Of a DNA stretch of 64,000 nucleotides, positions 33,782 to 43,223 are shown one piece after another (position 1 is the first letter of the stretch; each line of letters opens with the position of its first letter). The notes under the pieces were generated by a model. It saw only the letters and a program-made list of their open reading frames with translations, was not told where the DNA came from and ran no database searches. The stretch is taken from positions 1 through 64,000 of the forward strand of contig JAVVEL010000001.1 of assembly GCA_032260385.1 (NCBI GenBank), given 5' to 3'. The position numbers and the translations under genes are program-made. Origin of the DNA: UBA9300 sp032260385. GTDB lineage: Bacteria > Bacteroidota > Bacteroidia > Bacteroidales > VadinHA17.

Positions 33782-35209
33782 CTATTTAATATCCGCAGGT
33801 GATAATTTTTGGTTCAGAAAGTAAATAACTGAATAAACCAGTGCCGAAACCGTAATGCCAAAAATTATCGGGTCAAGGCCGAGTGGCAGGTAGATCCCTG
33901 ATACAATCAGGCTGATGGTTACCGAGCCGCCCGCTATCATTGACCAGAGGGATGCCAGCTTATCAGGTTTTTTGGTAAACAGTGCTGCAACAACAGGGAT
34001 TATCATTCCCGAAACCATGAATGAATATGAATGGAGCATCAGTTCAAGCACATTTGGCATTTTCATAGCCAGGAAAAGCGCTGTTATGCCAACTATCAGG
34101 GTGAATAATTGTGATAGTCTGAGACTGTTCTTTGAATCATGTTTCCTGAGAATATCGGTTATTATATTCCCCGATGAGGCCATAAGGCAGCTGTCGGCTG
34201 TGGACATTATTGCCGAGAAATAGGCTGCCAGTACAATACCCATAAGCCCCACGGGCAGTAGTGTTCTGAGCAGGGCAGGCAAACCCATTTCAGGATCAAT
34301 CATTTCCCCGCTGGCAAAATCAGAAAGCAGACCGGCATCAAGGGCTACCCTGGCAAACATACCCAGGATTACCCCTGTGAAAGCCATCACCGGGTACTCG
34401 AAAAAGCCTGCAATCAGCCATGCCCTCTGTGCTGTCTTTTTATCTTTTGATGCGTATATCCGCTGGTAAAGGGTCATCCCTATGAACCAGATTGGGATTA
34501 TGGTGAACATCCAGTTAAGAATTTGCTGCCATGATACATTATTCAGCTGAAGGAACTCAGGTGCTACTGTTTGCCTGATGGCTTCAAAACCTCCCAGCTT
34601 GATATAACTTATTGGAATACCTATGAAAATTAAGCCCGAAAGAAGAATGATCCACTGTATGGTATCAGTATAAATAACTGCTTTTAGTCCTCCGACCACC
34701 GTGTAGGTAACTGCTATAATACCCATTATTAGCAAGGCCTGGTTAAGACTGAGATCCATGAAGGTGGCCGATGCCAGCTTGGCCCCTGCAAGTATCTGCG
34801 AGCTTGTAAAGCCAAGATATCCAATGGCTGATATTATACCGGCAATGACCGCAACCTTCCTGTCATAGATTGCCTCGAGAAACTGGGGAAAGGAAAGCAG
34901 TCCTTTCGCCCTGGCCATATCAGATACTTTTGGTATAAGAAGAACAGCACTCAGCCAGGCTCCGAGGAGACCGGTAAACAGCAGCCAGCTGCCGGAGATG
35001 CCCATGACAAATCCCAGTCCTCCAAGGCCTATGGAGAATCCTCCTCCGACATCAGTGGCCACCACGGATAAACCTATATGCAGGCTGCTCATCTGACGCC
35101 CTCCAACATAGTAATCATCCGTTGTTTTATTCCTCCGCAGAAAGTAAAAACCTACACCCAGTACGGCGAAAAGATAAACTACGAAAATGCTTAGATCTAA
35201 CCAGTGCAT
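33782..35209 (-). CDS. Sodium:solute symporter (SSS family)
   Basis: The ATG at 35209 gives MHWLDLSIFVVYLFAVLGVGFYFLRRNKTTDDYYVGGR, the typical SSS start; the longer reading adds 16 residues with a different character. The 475-residue protein has about 13 transmembrane segments and family motifs such as VVATDVGGGFSIGLGGLGF and YTVVGGLKAVIYTDTIQ. It is a LeuT-fold cation-coupled importer of a sugar, acid or nutrient. The substrate cannot be told from sequence or context. It is 83 bases upstream of porQ on the same strand. Confidence 0.88.
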   Translation of the reverse strand: MHWLDLSIFVVYLFAVLGVGFYFLRRNKTTDDYYVGGRQMSSLHIGLSVVATDVGGGFSIGLGGLGFVMGISGSWLLFTGLLGAWLSAVLLIPKVSDMARAKGLLSFPQFLEAIYDRKVAVIAGIISAIGYLGFTSSQILAGAKLASATFMDLSLNQALLIMGIIAVTYTVVGGLKAVIYTDTIQWIILLSGLIFIGIPISYIKLGGFEAIRQTVAPEFLQLNNVSWQQILNWMFTIIPIWFIGMTLYQRIYASKDKKTAQRAWLIAGFFEYPVMAFTGVILGMFARVALDAGLLSDFASGEMIDPEMGLPALLRTLLPVGLMGIVLAAYFSAIMSTADSCLMASSGNIITDILRKHDSKNSLRLSQLFTLIVGITALFLAMKMPNVLELMLHSYSFMVSGMIIPVVAALFTKKPDKLASLWSMIAGGSVTISLIVSGIYLPLGLDPIIFGITVSALVYSVIYFLNQKLSPADIK

Positions 35210-35405
35210 ATTATGTTGTTTTTTACAAAATATTAATGCTATTGATATAACCTGCAATATTGGAATTCCTTATTAAGCTTACTGTGTTTTTATGGCCCAT
35301 TCGCAGGAAAGTTTTTTTCATGAGGGATGAATTGGGTCTTAGACAATAGTTACTCCTGGAACAAAAATAGCTATATACTGGCAGAAAGCAAAGCCGGGCT
35401 TGTCG

Positions 35406-36311
35406 TCAGCCAGGGACTTTTGTCTTTACAGAGAATCTCAACTGGGCCATATAAAGCCCTGCTATCATAATAATGATGCCCGCGAACTTCTCTGCTGTAA
35501 TTATTTCACCTATAGAATAATAGGCAAATACAGCCGTTAATACGGGTATAATATTGGCAAACAGATTAGACCTTGTAACACCAATCTTTCTTACTGTATA
35601 GCCAAAAAGAATAAAAGCCCCGCATGAAGCAAATATTGCCAGCTGGGCAACAGCAATGGCAGCATCAGGGCGGAATTCTATTTCTTGCAGGTGTTTCCCC
35701 TCTGAAATCAGGAAGACGGGAAGGAAAAGAGCAAGACCGATAATGTTCTGGACATTCACTATGTAGACCGGCCGGTAGTTGTTTGCCAGCCGTCGCAATA
35801 TGAGCGAATAAGCTGTGGCACACATAACGGCAGAAAACATAAGGATAATACCTCGCGGGTTGAAAGAAAGATTGCTTTTTCCGGTAAGGATAAATATTAG
35901 GATGCCTGTGAAGGATATCACAACGCCGGCATAATTGAACATAGTTAATTTTTCCCTGAAAAAGATCAATGCCCCGATGGCGGTAAAAATGGGTATGGTA
36001 GCTATCAGTACGGAGGCAACTGTAGAGGATACCAGTGACAGGCCGTGACTCTCGAAAATAAAGTAAAGGAAGGGCTCACAAAGAGCTATAAAAAAGAAAT
36101 ATACCCTGTCTTCTTTCCTTATCTTTTCAAATCTGCCTGTCAGGTAAAGAAAAAGACTCAGCACAATTACTGCCGTTGCCAGACGGAAAAATACAATGGT
36201 AAGGGGACGGTATGCCTCGTTGGCAATCTTGAACCAAACATAGGAGAAAGCAAAGAATGCCATGGAAAATATGATCGATATATATGCCTTTGTATTCTTT
36301 CCCAATTTCAC
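35406..36311 (-). CDS. EamA/DMT-family transporter
   Basis: The 301-residue inner-membrane protein has ten predicted helices in two EamA repeats (about 8-140 and 150-290). Family features include RLATAVIVLSLFLYLTGR early in repeat 1 and NLFANIIPVLTAVFAYYSIGEIITAEKFAGIIIMIAGL in repeat 2. Such proteins export metabolites or amino acids or act as drug/metabolite antiporters. It is transcribed away from the ETF operon and lies upstream of the SSS gene with a 196-base gap. The substrate is unknown. Confidence 0.88.
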   Translation of the reverse strand: MKLGKNTKAYISIIFSMAFFAFSYVWFKIANEAYRPLTIVFFRLATAVIVLSLFLYLTGRFEKIRKEDRVYFFFIALCEPFLYFIFESHGLSLVSSTVASVLIATIPIFTAIGALIFFREKLTMFNYAGVVISFTGILIFILTGKSNLSFNPRGIILMFSAVMCATAYSLILRRLANNYRPVYIVNVQNIIGLALFLPVFLISEGKHLQEIEFRPDAAIAVAQLAIFASCGAFILFGYTVRKIGVTRSNLFANIIPVLTAVFAYYSIGEIITAEKFAGIIIMIAGLYMAQLRFSVKTKVPG

Positions 36312-36350
36312 ACATTATTTATGACGGGCGAAATTAGAATTTTTTTTTTA

Positions 36351-36358
36351 TATATTTG
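36351..36358 (+). promoter_or_regulatory. -7 element (TATATTTG) upstream of etfB
   Basis: TATATTTG exactly matches TAnnTTTG and lies about 95 bases before etfB. A run of nine T residues precedes it, and no clear TTTG -33 element is present at the usual distance. It is the best promoter candidate for the etfB-etfA-oxidoreductase-acyl-CoA dehydrogenase operon. Confidence 0.45.
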
Positions 36359-36452
36359 CTCGCTCAAGAGGTTAAATATGAGGGGGTTAATTTTTTGATA
36401 AAGAAGGTAATTGACTATAAAACACAACTTTAAAATATAAAACTACCTATCA

Positions 36453-37199
36453 ATGAAAATACTTGTTTGCATCAGCAACGTACCTGATACCACAACCAGG
36501 GTAAAGTTCAGCGACAGTAAAAAACTGGACACTGCAGGGGTACAATGGGTAATAAACCCATGGGATGAGCTGTCCCTTACGCGTGCCCTGGAGCTGAAAG
36601 ATGCTAATCCCGGTCTTGTCGAGTCCGTGGCAGTTGCCCATGTGGGTCCTGCATCTTCGGAGCCCACCATACGTAAAGCCCTTGCTATAGGTGCCGATGG
36701 CGCCATAAGAGTAGACTCCGATTCACACGATGCCTATTTTGTTGCATCACAACTTGCTGAAGTTGTTAAGGGGGATAATTTCGATCTTATCCTCTGCGGT
36801 ATTGAATCGAGCGACTTTAACGGGTCAACAGTGGGTGGGATGCTGGCTGAATTTCTTCAATATCCGTCCGTTTCAGCAGTGTCGGGTATTGATATTGAGA
36901 ATGGTAACATAAGCCTTAGCCGTGAAATAGATGGCGGCAGGGAGCTTCTTTCGGTAGCCTCGCCCTTTGTTGCTATTGTGCAGAAAGGAATAGCAAAAGA
37001 ACCAAAAATAGCAGCCATGCGCGGTATAATGATGGCCAGGTCTAAACCACTTAAGGTTATTGAACCTGTTGAAGCAGAGCCACTGACAGATATTGTTTCA
37101 TATGAAATGCCTCCTGCAAAAGAAGCCTGCAGGTTTATTGATGCCGATAAACCGGAAGAACTGGTTAATATTCTGCAGAACGTGGAGAAAGTGATCTGA
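36453..37199 (+). CDS. etfB: Electron transfer flavoprotein, beta subunit
   Basis: The 248-residue EtfB has the typical N-terminal MKILVCISNVPDTTTRVKF, WVINPWDELSLTRALELK and the adenine nucleotide-binding segment CGIESSDFNGSTVGGMLAEFL. With EtfA it carries electrons from acyl-CoA dehydrogenase to a quinone oxidoreductase. It opens a five-gene rightward operon (gaps of 32, 22, 8 and 27 bases) that contains both its donor enzyme and its likely membrane acceptor. Confidence 0.94.
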   Translation: MKILVCISNVPDTTTRVKFSDSKKLDTAGVQWVINPWDELSLTRALELKDANPGLVESVAVAHVGPASSEPTIRKALAIGADGAIRVDSDSHDAYFVASQLAEVVKGDNFDLILCGIESSDFNGSTVGGMLAEFLQYPSVSAVSGIDIENGNISLSREIDGGRELLSVASPFVAIVQKGIAKEPKIAAMRGIMMARSKPLKVIEPVEAEPLTDIVSYEMPPAKEACRFIDADKPEELVNILQNVEKVI

Positions 37200-37231
37200 A
37201 ATTAGTAATTAAACCTCTAATCAATTAGAAC

Positions 37232-38203
37232 ATGTCAGTATTAGTATATATCGAGAACTGGGACGGTAAATTCAAAAAATTATCCTACGAACTGGTATCT
37301 TATGCTTCATCAGTTGCGGAAATGTTAAATACTCAGCTCAATGTTTTGTCAATAGGTGACGTTGATACAGCTGAGCTGGAGAGCCTCGGCAGCTATGGAG
37401 CGTCAAAAATATTAAGCATAGAGGATGAAAAACTGAAGAATCTTGACAGCCAGGCATACACCACTGTAATAGCCGATGTGGCTAAAGAACGGGATGCCCG
37501 GATTATAATCCTGGCAAATAACAATACGGGAAAAGCTGTGGCTCCAAGATTGTCAGTTAAATTAAAAGCAGGGATAGGCTCAGGTGTCAGCAGACTGCCA
37601 TCCTCACTGGAACCTTTTACCGTATATAAAAGAGTATATTCCGGTAACGCCTATGCACACGTCGTAATTAAAACCGATGTAAAAATCCTGACCCTGGCAC
37701 AGAACTCATTTGAAATTACCGAAAAGTCAAAAAAAGCTGAGATTGAGAAATTGAGTTATGATCTCGATCCTGCCCTGGTAAAGACGGAAGTCAGGGATGT
37801 AAATAAACAGACGGGTAAACTGCTTCTTACCGATGCCGGGATTGTTGTGTCCGGAGGGAGAGGAATGAAATCACCCGATAATTGGGCTCCCCTGGTGGAG
37901 CTGGCTGACCTGCTCGGAGGGGCAACAGCCTGCTCGCGGCCTGTCTCCGATGAGGGCTGGAGACCACACGAAGAGCACACGGGTCAGACGGGAAAGATAA
38001 TTGCCCCTGACCTCTATATTGCTGTGGGTATATCAGGTGCAACACAACATATTGCTGGTGTGAGTGCTTCAAAGTGCATAGTGGCCATTAACAATGATAA
38101 GGACGCACCTGTTTTTGAGGTTGCCCGATATGGCATAGTGGGTGATGCAATGAAAATATTACCTGACCTGATTGAGGCTGTCAGAGAAGTTAAGTCAGCC
38201 TAA
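37232..38203 (+). CDS. etfA: Electron transfer flavoprotein, alpha subunit
   Basis: The 323-residue EtfA has the N-terminal domain and the FAD-binding C-terminal domain with VVSGGRGMKSPDNW, ATACSRPVSDEGW, GQTGKIIAPDLYIAVGISGATQHIAGV and AINNDKDAPVFEVARYGIVGD. The FAD signature is complete. No ferredoxin domain or bifurcation-type extension is fused, which fits a simple ETF feeding a quinone reductase rather than a Bcd-type bifurcating ETF, although this cannot be excluded. It lies between etfB and the membrane oxidoreductase. Confidence 0.95.
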   Translation: MSVLVYIENWDGKFKKLSYELVSYASSVAEMLNTQLNVLSIGDVDTAELESLGSYGASKILSIEDEKLKNLDSQAYTTVIADVAKERDARIIILANNNTGKAVAPRLSVKLKAGIGSGVSRLPSSLEPFTVYKRVYSGNAYAHVVIKTDVKILTLAQNSFEITEKSKKAEIEKLSYDLDPALVKTEVRDVNKQTGKLLLTDAGIVVSGGRGMKSPDNWAPLVELADLLGGATACSRPVSDEGWRPHEEHTGQTGKIIAPDLYIAVGISGATQHIAGVSASKCIVAINNDKDAPVFEVARYGIVGDAMKILPDLIEAVREVKSA

Positions 38204-38225
38204 AAGGTGATATAAAAACCATAAT

Positions 38226-39548
38226 ATGCAAAAGCAAATAATTTTCGCTGTTGTACTGCTGCTTACCCTGGGTGTTTTTTCTTATACTGCACTGAGGCTC
38301 TCGCGTTTTTTCAAACTAACCAGGCCGGCCTTCCCGGTGAGGGATACGGGAAAGAGGATTGCATTGACCCTGAAGGTAGCTTTCGGGCAGTCAAAAATTT
38401 TCAGGATGCCCATTATCGGTTTTCTGCATGCTCTTGTTTTCTGGGGTTTTTGTGTCATACTTATCGGAAGCATTGAAATGATTATCGATGGCCTGGCAGG
38501 CACAGAACGCGTGTTAAAATCGCTCGGTATGGTGTATGAAATAATTATTGCTTCAGGTGATATTTTTGCCCTCCTTGTTACAATATCAATAATAGTATTC
38601 CTTGTTCGAAGGCTGTTTCTGCACATTGAAAGATTTGAAGGCAGGGAAATGAAAAGAGCATCTCACATAGATGCCAGTATAGCACTTACGATGATTTTGT
38701 TTCTGATGCTCAGCCTGCTCGGGATGAACAGTGCCTATTATGCTTATGCCCTCAAAGAAGGGCAGGAGATGGCTGGCATCTTCCCGGTAAGTTCAGCCCT
38801 TTCACCCCTCTTTGATACGGCTGACCCGTCTGTAATTTATATCTGGCATGAAATATTCTGGTGGTCGCATATAGTGCTGATTTTTATCTTTGCCAATATC
38901 CTGCCGTACAGTAAACACTTTCATGTTTTTATGTCTGTTCCTAATGTTTACCTTTCCCGGCTGAGGCCCCTGGGTAAACTTGTAAATATGGATAATGTGA
39001 CCAGGGAAGTTAAACTGATGCTTGACCCTGAAACAGCCTTCAGTGCTGCACCTGAAAACGGACCTGCCGAAAGATTCGGGCTCAGGGATATTGAAGATGT
39101 AACATGGAAAAACTACCTTGATTCACTGTCCTGCACACAGTGCGGGCGCTGCACGGCAGCATGCCCTGCCAGTTTAACAGGGAAAATGCTCTCACCGCGG
39201 AAAATTATAATGGATGTGCGTGCCAGGATGAATGAAAAAGGCCCCGGCATGCTTAAAAATGGCAAAGAATATGATGATGCAAAAAGCCTGCTCAAGGACT
39301 ACATAACTGAGGAAGAATTGTGGGCCTGTACAACATGCAATGCGTGCGCGGAAGAATGCCCGGTTAATATAAATCATCCTGAAATAATACTTGAAATGAG
39401 GAGGTACCTGGTTATGGAGGAAGGCCAGGCCCCCGGTGAAATCAAGACAGTATTCAATAATATAGAGAATAATGGCGCACCATGGCAATATTCATCAGAA
39501 GATCGTATGCTATGGGCGGAAAATATCGAAATGACGATCGGCGAATAA
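38226..39548 (+). CDS. Membrane Fe-S subunit of ETF:menaquinone oxidoreductase-like complex
   Basis: The 440-residue protein has about five to six membrane helices in its first 250 residues, resembling NarI/HdrE-type cytochrome b domains (histidines in FLHALVFWGFCV, IWHEIFWWSHIV and YSKHFHVF). Two [4Fe-4S] motifs follow: CTQCGRCTAACPASLTGK (about 301-318) and CTTCNACAEECPVNINHPE (about 361-379). It should take electrons from ETF and pass them to menaquinone via haem b. In EMO-type proteins this domain is often fused to the CCG-domain part; here the two are separate genes. Confidence 0.85.
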   Translation: MQKQIIFAVVLLLTLGVFSYTALRLSRFFKLTRPAFPVRDTGKRIALTLKVAFGQSKIFRMPIIGFLHALVFWGFCVILIGSIEMIIDGLAGTERVLKSLGMVYEIIIASGDIFALLVTISIIVFLVRRLFLHIERFEGREMKRASHIDASIALTMILFLMLSLLGMNSAYYAYALKEGQEMAGIFPVSSALSPLFDTADPSVIYIWHEIFWWSHIVLIFIFANILPYSKHFHVFMSVPNVYLSRLRPLGKLVNMDNVTREVKLMLDPETAFSAAPENGPAERFGLRDIEDVTWKNYLDSLSCTQCGRCTAACPASLTGKMLSPRKIIMDVRARMNEKGPGMLKNGKEYDDAKSLLKDYITEEELWACTTCNACAEECPVNINHPEIILEMRRYLVMEEGQAPGEIKTVFNNIENNGAPWQYSSEDRMLWAENIEMTIGE

Positions 39549-39556
39549 ATCCCTCT

Positions 39557-40351
39557 ATGAAAACAATTAAGGTAAATGTACCTCTTATGTCAGACCTCTC
39601 CGCCCGGGGAGAAAAAGCAGAATATCTCTTCTGGGTAGGCTGTGCCGGAGCTTTTGACGACAGGTACAAAAAGGTTGCAGCTGCCTTTGCCAAAATACTT
39701 ACCTTCCTTGACGTCAGCTATGCCGTGCTGGGAAAGGAAGAAACATGTACAGGCGACCCTGCAAGAAGAGCAGGCAATGAAATGGTTTACCAGATGCAGG
39801 CCCTTCAGAATATCGAGACCTTTAAAGCCTATGATATTAAAAAGGTAATCACAATATGCCCGCATTGCTATAATATCTTTAAAAATGAGTATCCCGACCT
39901 CGGGGCTGATTTTGAAGTTATCAGCTACCTTGGTTTTCTTTCAGATATGTTGAAATCCGGGCAATTGAAACTGGATAGCAATGTGTTGAAAAATAAGATC
40001 ATAAGCTATCATGACCCCTGTTATCTGGGTCGGGCCAATAAGATATATGATGAGCCAAGGCTGCTGCTTGGAGCTATGAGCCAGGGAAGCAGGGAAATGA
40101 AACGCAATAAAAGTTTTGCCCTATGCTGTGGTGCAGGTGGGGCACAGATGTTCAAGGAGGCGGAGAAAGGTAATAAAGAAATTTTCATCGAAAGAACTGA
40201 AGAAGCTCTCGAAACAGGTGCAGATATTATTGCCACGGCATGCCCCTTCTGCATGACCATGATGACAGATGGCCTGAAATATAAAAACCGGGAGGAAGAG
40301 GTTCAGAACCTGGACATTTGTGAGTTGATTGTCAAAAGCTTAAAAATTTAG
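39557..40351 (+). CDS. CCG-domain (HdrB/GlpC-like) Fe-S subunit
   Basis: The ATG at 39557 fits the end of the previous gene; a longer frame starting at 39482 would overlap it by 67 bases. The 264-residue protein has two cysteine-rich CCG-type domains: FWVGCAGAFDDRY, EETCTGDPARRAGNE and ITICPHCYNIFKNEYP in the first, and YHDPCYLGRANKIYDEPR, LCCGAGGAQMF and ATACPFCMTMM in the second. Such domains bind unusual [4Fe-4S] clusters in heterodisulfide reductases and ETF-linked oxidoreductases. It probably forms the electron-entry side of the complex with the preceding membrane protein. Confidence 0.87.
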   Translation: MKTIKVNVPLMSDLSARGEKAEYLFWVGCAGAFDDRYKKVAAAFAKILTFLDVSYAVLGKEETCTGDPARRAGNEMVYQMQALQNIETFKAYDIKKVITICPHCYNIFKNEYPDLGADFEVISYLGFLSDMLKSGQLKLDSNVLKNKIISYHDPCYLGRANKIYDEPRLLLGAMSQGSREMKRNKSFALCCGAGGAQMFKEAEKGNKEIFIERTEEALETGADIIATACPFCMTMMTDGLKYKNREEEVQNLDICELIVKSLKI

Positions 40352-40378
40352 AATATACATTAAAATAAACCAATTGAT

Positions 40379-42157
40379 ATGGAAAAATCAGAACTCCTGA
40401 AAAGCGGTGAATTCCTCGTTCGTGAAGTAAAGCCGGAAGATATTTTTATTCCTGAGGAATACGATGAGGAACAGTTGATGATTGCCCAGACATGCAGGGA
40501 TTTTCTTGAAGCGGAGGTGTACCAGCACATGGAACAACTGGAGAAGGGCGACCGCGAATTGATGAAATCACTATTAAAAAAATCTGGTGAACTGGGTCTT
40601 CTGGCAATAGCCGTCAGTGAGGAATACGGGGGATTCGGACAGTCATTTGTGACCCAGATGCTGGCAGCTGAAACAATTGGTGCAGCGTATTCATTCTCTG
40701 TTGCTTTTATGGCTCATTGCGGAATAGGAACACTTCCTATATTGTATTTCGGGAATGAAGACCAGAGGGAAAGATATGTTACAAAACTGGCTACAGGTGA
40801 ATTGCTGGGAGCATATTGCCTTACCGAACCCGGTGCAGGCAGTGATGCAAACTCTGGAAAAGCTAATGCCATTCCGTCTGAAGATGGCAGTCATTATGTC
40901 CTTAACGGTCAGAAAATGTGGATTACAAACGCAGGCTTTGCTGATACCCAGACAGTTTTTGCAAAGATAGAGAATGACAGGGTGCTGAGTGCTTTTATCG
41001 TTGATACGGCAAGCGAGGGTGTGGTGGTCGGCCCCGACGAACATAAAATGGGCATTAAAGGTTCTTCTACCGCACAGATATATTATAATGACGTTAAAGT
41101 GCCTTCGTCCAACCTGCTTGGTAAGAGAGGGGAGGGCTTCAGAATAGCACTCAGTATCTTGCATATGGGAAGGATTAAACTGGGGGCAAATGTCATAGGA
41201 GCATCAAAGAGGGCCATTAACAATTCTGTACAATATGCCAATGAAAGAAAACAGTTTGGTACTCAGATCGCTAATTTCGGTGCCATAAAGCACAAGCTCG
41301 CCGAGATGGTTATCAGAACTTTTGCGGCCGAATCGGCTACATACAGGGTAAGCAGGGATATTGATGACCTGATAGGACAATATAAATCGGAGGGCTGTGA
41401 GAAAGGCCGGGCTGCCATAGATGCCATAGCTCATTATGCCGTTGAAGCTGCTATACTTAAGGTTTACGGATCTGAAATGCTTGATTTTGTAATAGATGAA
41501 GCAGTGCAGATACATGGGGGTATGGGATATTCAGCTGAAATGGAGGTTGAGAAGGGCTACCGCGACTCAAGGATTAACCGGATATTCGAGGGGACTAATG
41601 AAATCAACAGGATACTGGTAGTTGACACTGCAATGAAAAGAGCCATGAAAGGGCAGTACGGACTTTTTGAGGAGGCAGGGAAACTGGCACGGGATGTCGG
41701 CAGCCTGGAAATATACAGGGCAAAGAAATCGGATGATTTCTTTACAGAAAAAACAGGATACATAAAAAATATGAAGAAGATTGCCCTTCTTCTCCTCAAT
41801 GCCGCTTCAAATACCTATGAGCGTAAACTGGTTCATGAGCAGGAGATCCTGAATAATATCTCGGATATAATCATGGAAATATACATTACCGAATCACTGG
41901 CACTGAGAGTCAAAAAAATTGAGCTTCTTAAAGGCGATGCAGGTATATACAGGGATATCCTTGATGTGTACGTTTATGATACCGTCCAGAAGGTTCGCAA
42001 ATGGGCTATGGATGCTCTTTACTCTATTGATAATGAAAGCAGTGAAGACCTTCTGAAAGCTGTCGCTGATCTTTCAGAAACTGCCGGGGTGAATGTTAAA
42101 GACGCACGCAGGCGTATAGCTGATAAACTGATAGAGGATAATATTTATAGATTCTGA
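40379..42157 (+). CDS. Acyl-CoA dehydrogenase, long form
   Basis: The 592-residue flavoenzyme oxidises acyl-CoA to enoyl-CoA and gives electrons to ETF. It has the N-terminal helical domain, the FAD/substrate segments AYCLTEPGAGSDANSGKA and KMWITNAGFADTQTVFAKI, and the catalytic Glu in IFEGTNEINR (Glu404). It then has about 190 extra C-terminal residues like the long VLCAD/ACAD9-type enzymes. Chain length cannot be told. As the last gene of the etfBA-oxidoreductase operon, it makes a complete beta-oxidation electron route. Confidence 0.92.
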   Translation: MEKSELLKSGEFLVREVKPEDIFIPEEYDEEQLMIAQTCRDFLEAEVYQHMEQLEKGDRELMKSLLKKSGELGLLAIAVSEEYGGFGQSFVTQMLAAETIGAAYSFSVAFMAHCGIGTLPILYFGNEDQRERYVTKLATGELLGAYCLTEPGAGSDANSGKANAIPSEDGSHYVLNGQKMWITNAGFADTQTVFAKIENDRVLSAFIVDTASEGVVVGPDEHKMGIKGSSTAQIYYNDVKVPSSNLLGKRGEGFRIALSILHMGRIKLGANVIGASKRAINNSVQYANERKQFGTQIANFGAIKHKLAEMVIRTFAAESATYRVSRDIDDLIGQYKSEGCEKGRAAIDAIAHYAVEAAILKVYGSEMLDFVIDEAVQIHGGMGYSAEMEVEKGYRDSRINRIFEGTNEINRILVVDTAMKRAMKGQYGLFEEAGKLARDVGSLEIYRAKKSDDFFTEKTGYIKNMKKIALLLLNAASNTYERKLVHEQEILNNISDIIMEIYITESLALRVKKIELLKGDAGIYRDILDVYVYDTVQKVRKWAMDALYSIDNESSEDLLKAVADLSETAGVNVKDARRRIADKLIEDNIYRF

Positions 42158-42166
42158 AAAACCAGT

Positions 42167-43126
42167 TTATCGTCCTGCCACATCAAGGATCGCATCAAAA
42201 AGGCTGTAGGGTGATCCCGTAGAAACATCCTGTGATAGTTCCCAGACCATTATTCCGCCTATATCGTGTTCAATAAGAAAGGATGTCTTGTTTTTTATGA
42301 GTGTCCTGCCATTGAAGCTGTATAAACCATAGTTATTATCGTCAGGCAGCGGATGAGCCGTTTCAACAATATACCTGTAGGTATAGGTGCGTGGTGAGGT
42401 ATCGCCCTCCTTATAAGGCCTCTTCCCATAGAAGGGTACACCCATAATTATTTTTTCTTTTGGTATACCCGCATATAAATGCTCATAGGTGAAATCTTCA
42501 AACATGGCAAGCGGGACATGGTTTCCTCCTTCATCAAGAATACCATAGCTCATTACATTTATATAATCCACCTTTGGATGAATACCCGACGAAAATGTTA
42601 CCTGCGACGGAACAAGCGCAACAGAGAAGAATAAACCATTGGTTCTCAGTGAATCCGATAGCATGGTGGTGAGTATGCTGCGATCCTGTGCAGGAATTGA
42701 ATAGGGATAGTCTTCCCAGTCGAGATCAACTCCGTCAATGTTCTGCTCAAGGCAAAAGCTTACAAGCTGGTTGATATAGTTTGCTCTTTTTTCCGGATCC
42801 TCAAACATAGGAAAAATAGTTTCTGATTCGTACCATCCCCCCAGAACAAGGAAGAGGAGGGCATCACTGCGAAGCCGGTCACGGATAATATTAATATCAG
42901 ATATAAGGCCTTCAGGGACCGTAAACAGACCATCCTGGTCAGGAGCAATCGAAAAATAATATAGAATATCAAGATGCTGCAGACTGTTAAGGTCAACATT
43001 ATCCATACCCCAGCAGGGCAGATAGGCTGCTATTATAAGGTCGTTGTCAATGTATTTTTCTTGCTCCTTACTGCAGGCGAAGCTTATTATAATGAGTACA
43101 GAAAGGATTATATATCTTCTTTTCAT
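42167..43126 (-). CDS. GH18 glycoside hydrolase lipoprotein
   Basis: The ATG at 43126 gives a lipoprotein signal (KRRYIILSVLIIISFACSKEQ; Cys18), 319 residues. The GH18 catalytic motif DxxDxDxE is complete in NIDGVDLDWEDYPY, with IMGVPFYGKRPY and a terminal GGIMVWELSQD strand. GH18 enzymes cleave beta-1,4-GlcNAc linkages in chitin or in the chitobiose core of N-glycans. Divergence from a GH92 mannosidase favours the N-glycan role, but chitinase activity cannot be excluded. The lipid anchor places it at the outer membrane. Confidence 0.85.
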   Translation of the reverse strand: MKRRYIILSVLIIISFACSKEQEKYIDNDLIIAAYLPCWGMDNVDLNSLQHLDILYYFSIAPDQDGLFTVPEGLISDINIIRDRLRSDALLFLVLGGWYESETIFPMFEDPEKRANYINQLVSFCLEQNIDGVDLDWEDYPYSIPAQDRSILTTMLSDSLRTNGLFFSVALVPSQVTFSSGIHPKVDYINVMSYGILDEGGNHVPLAMFEDFTYEHLYAGIPKEKIIMGVPFYGKRPYKEGDTSPRTYTYRYIVETAHPLPDDNNYGLYSFNGRTLIKNKTSFLIEHDIGGIMVWELSQDVSTGSPYSLFDAILDVAGR

Positions 43127-43143
43127 CCGCAAACCGGTCATGT

Positions 43144-43160
43144 TATTTAGAATCTAAATA
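43144..43160. promoter_or_regulatory. 17-nt palindrome between GH18 and GH92 genes
   Basis: TATTTAGAATCTAAATA is a perfect palindrome with one central base, lying in the 97-base divergent gap, 18 bases from the GH18 start and 64 bases from the GH92 start. This is where an operator controlling both genes would be expected. No regulator gene is adjacent. Confidence 0.5.
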
Positions 43161-43223
43161 TATTATTACCGTATTTTGCAGGTTATCTTCCGCCTGCGTA
43201 TTTTTAGACCTAAATGATTTGCC

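Noticed and set aside
36453..38203. Electron-bifurcating ETF
   Set aside because: No ferredoxin domain is fused, and a quinone-type oxidoreductase is in the same operon, which favours a simple ETF.
39482..39556. Longer start for the CCG-domain protein at 39482
   Set aside because: It would overlap the preceding gene by 67 bases, and the extension is not conserved-looking sequence.
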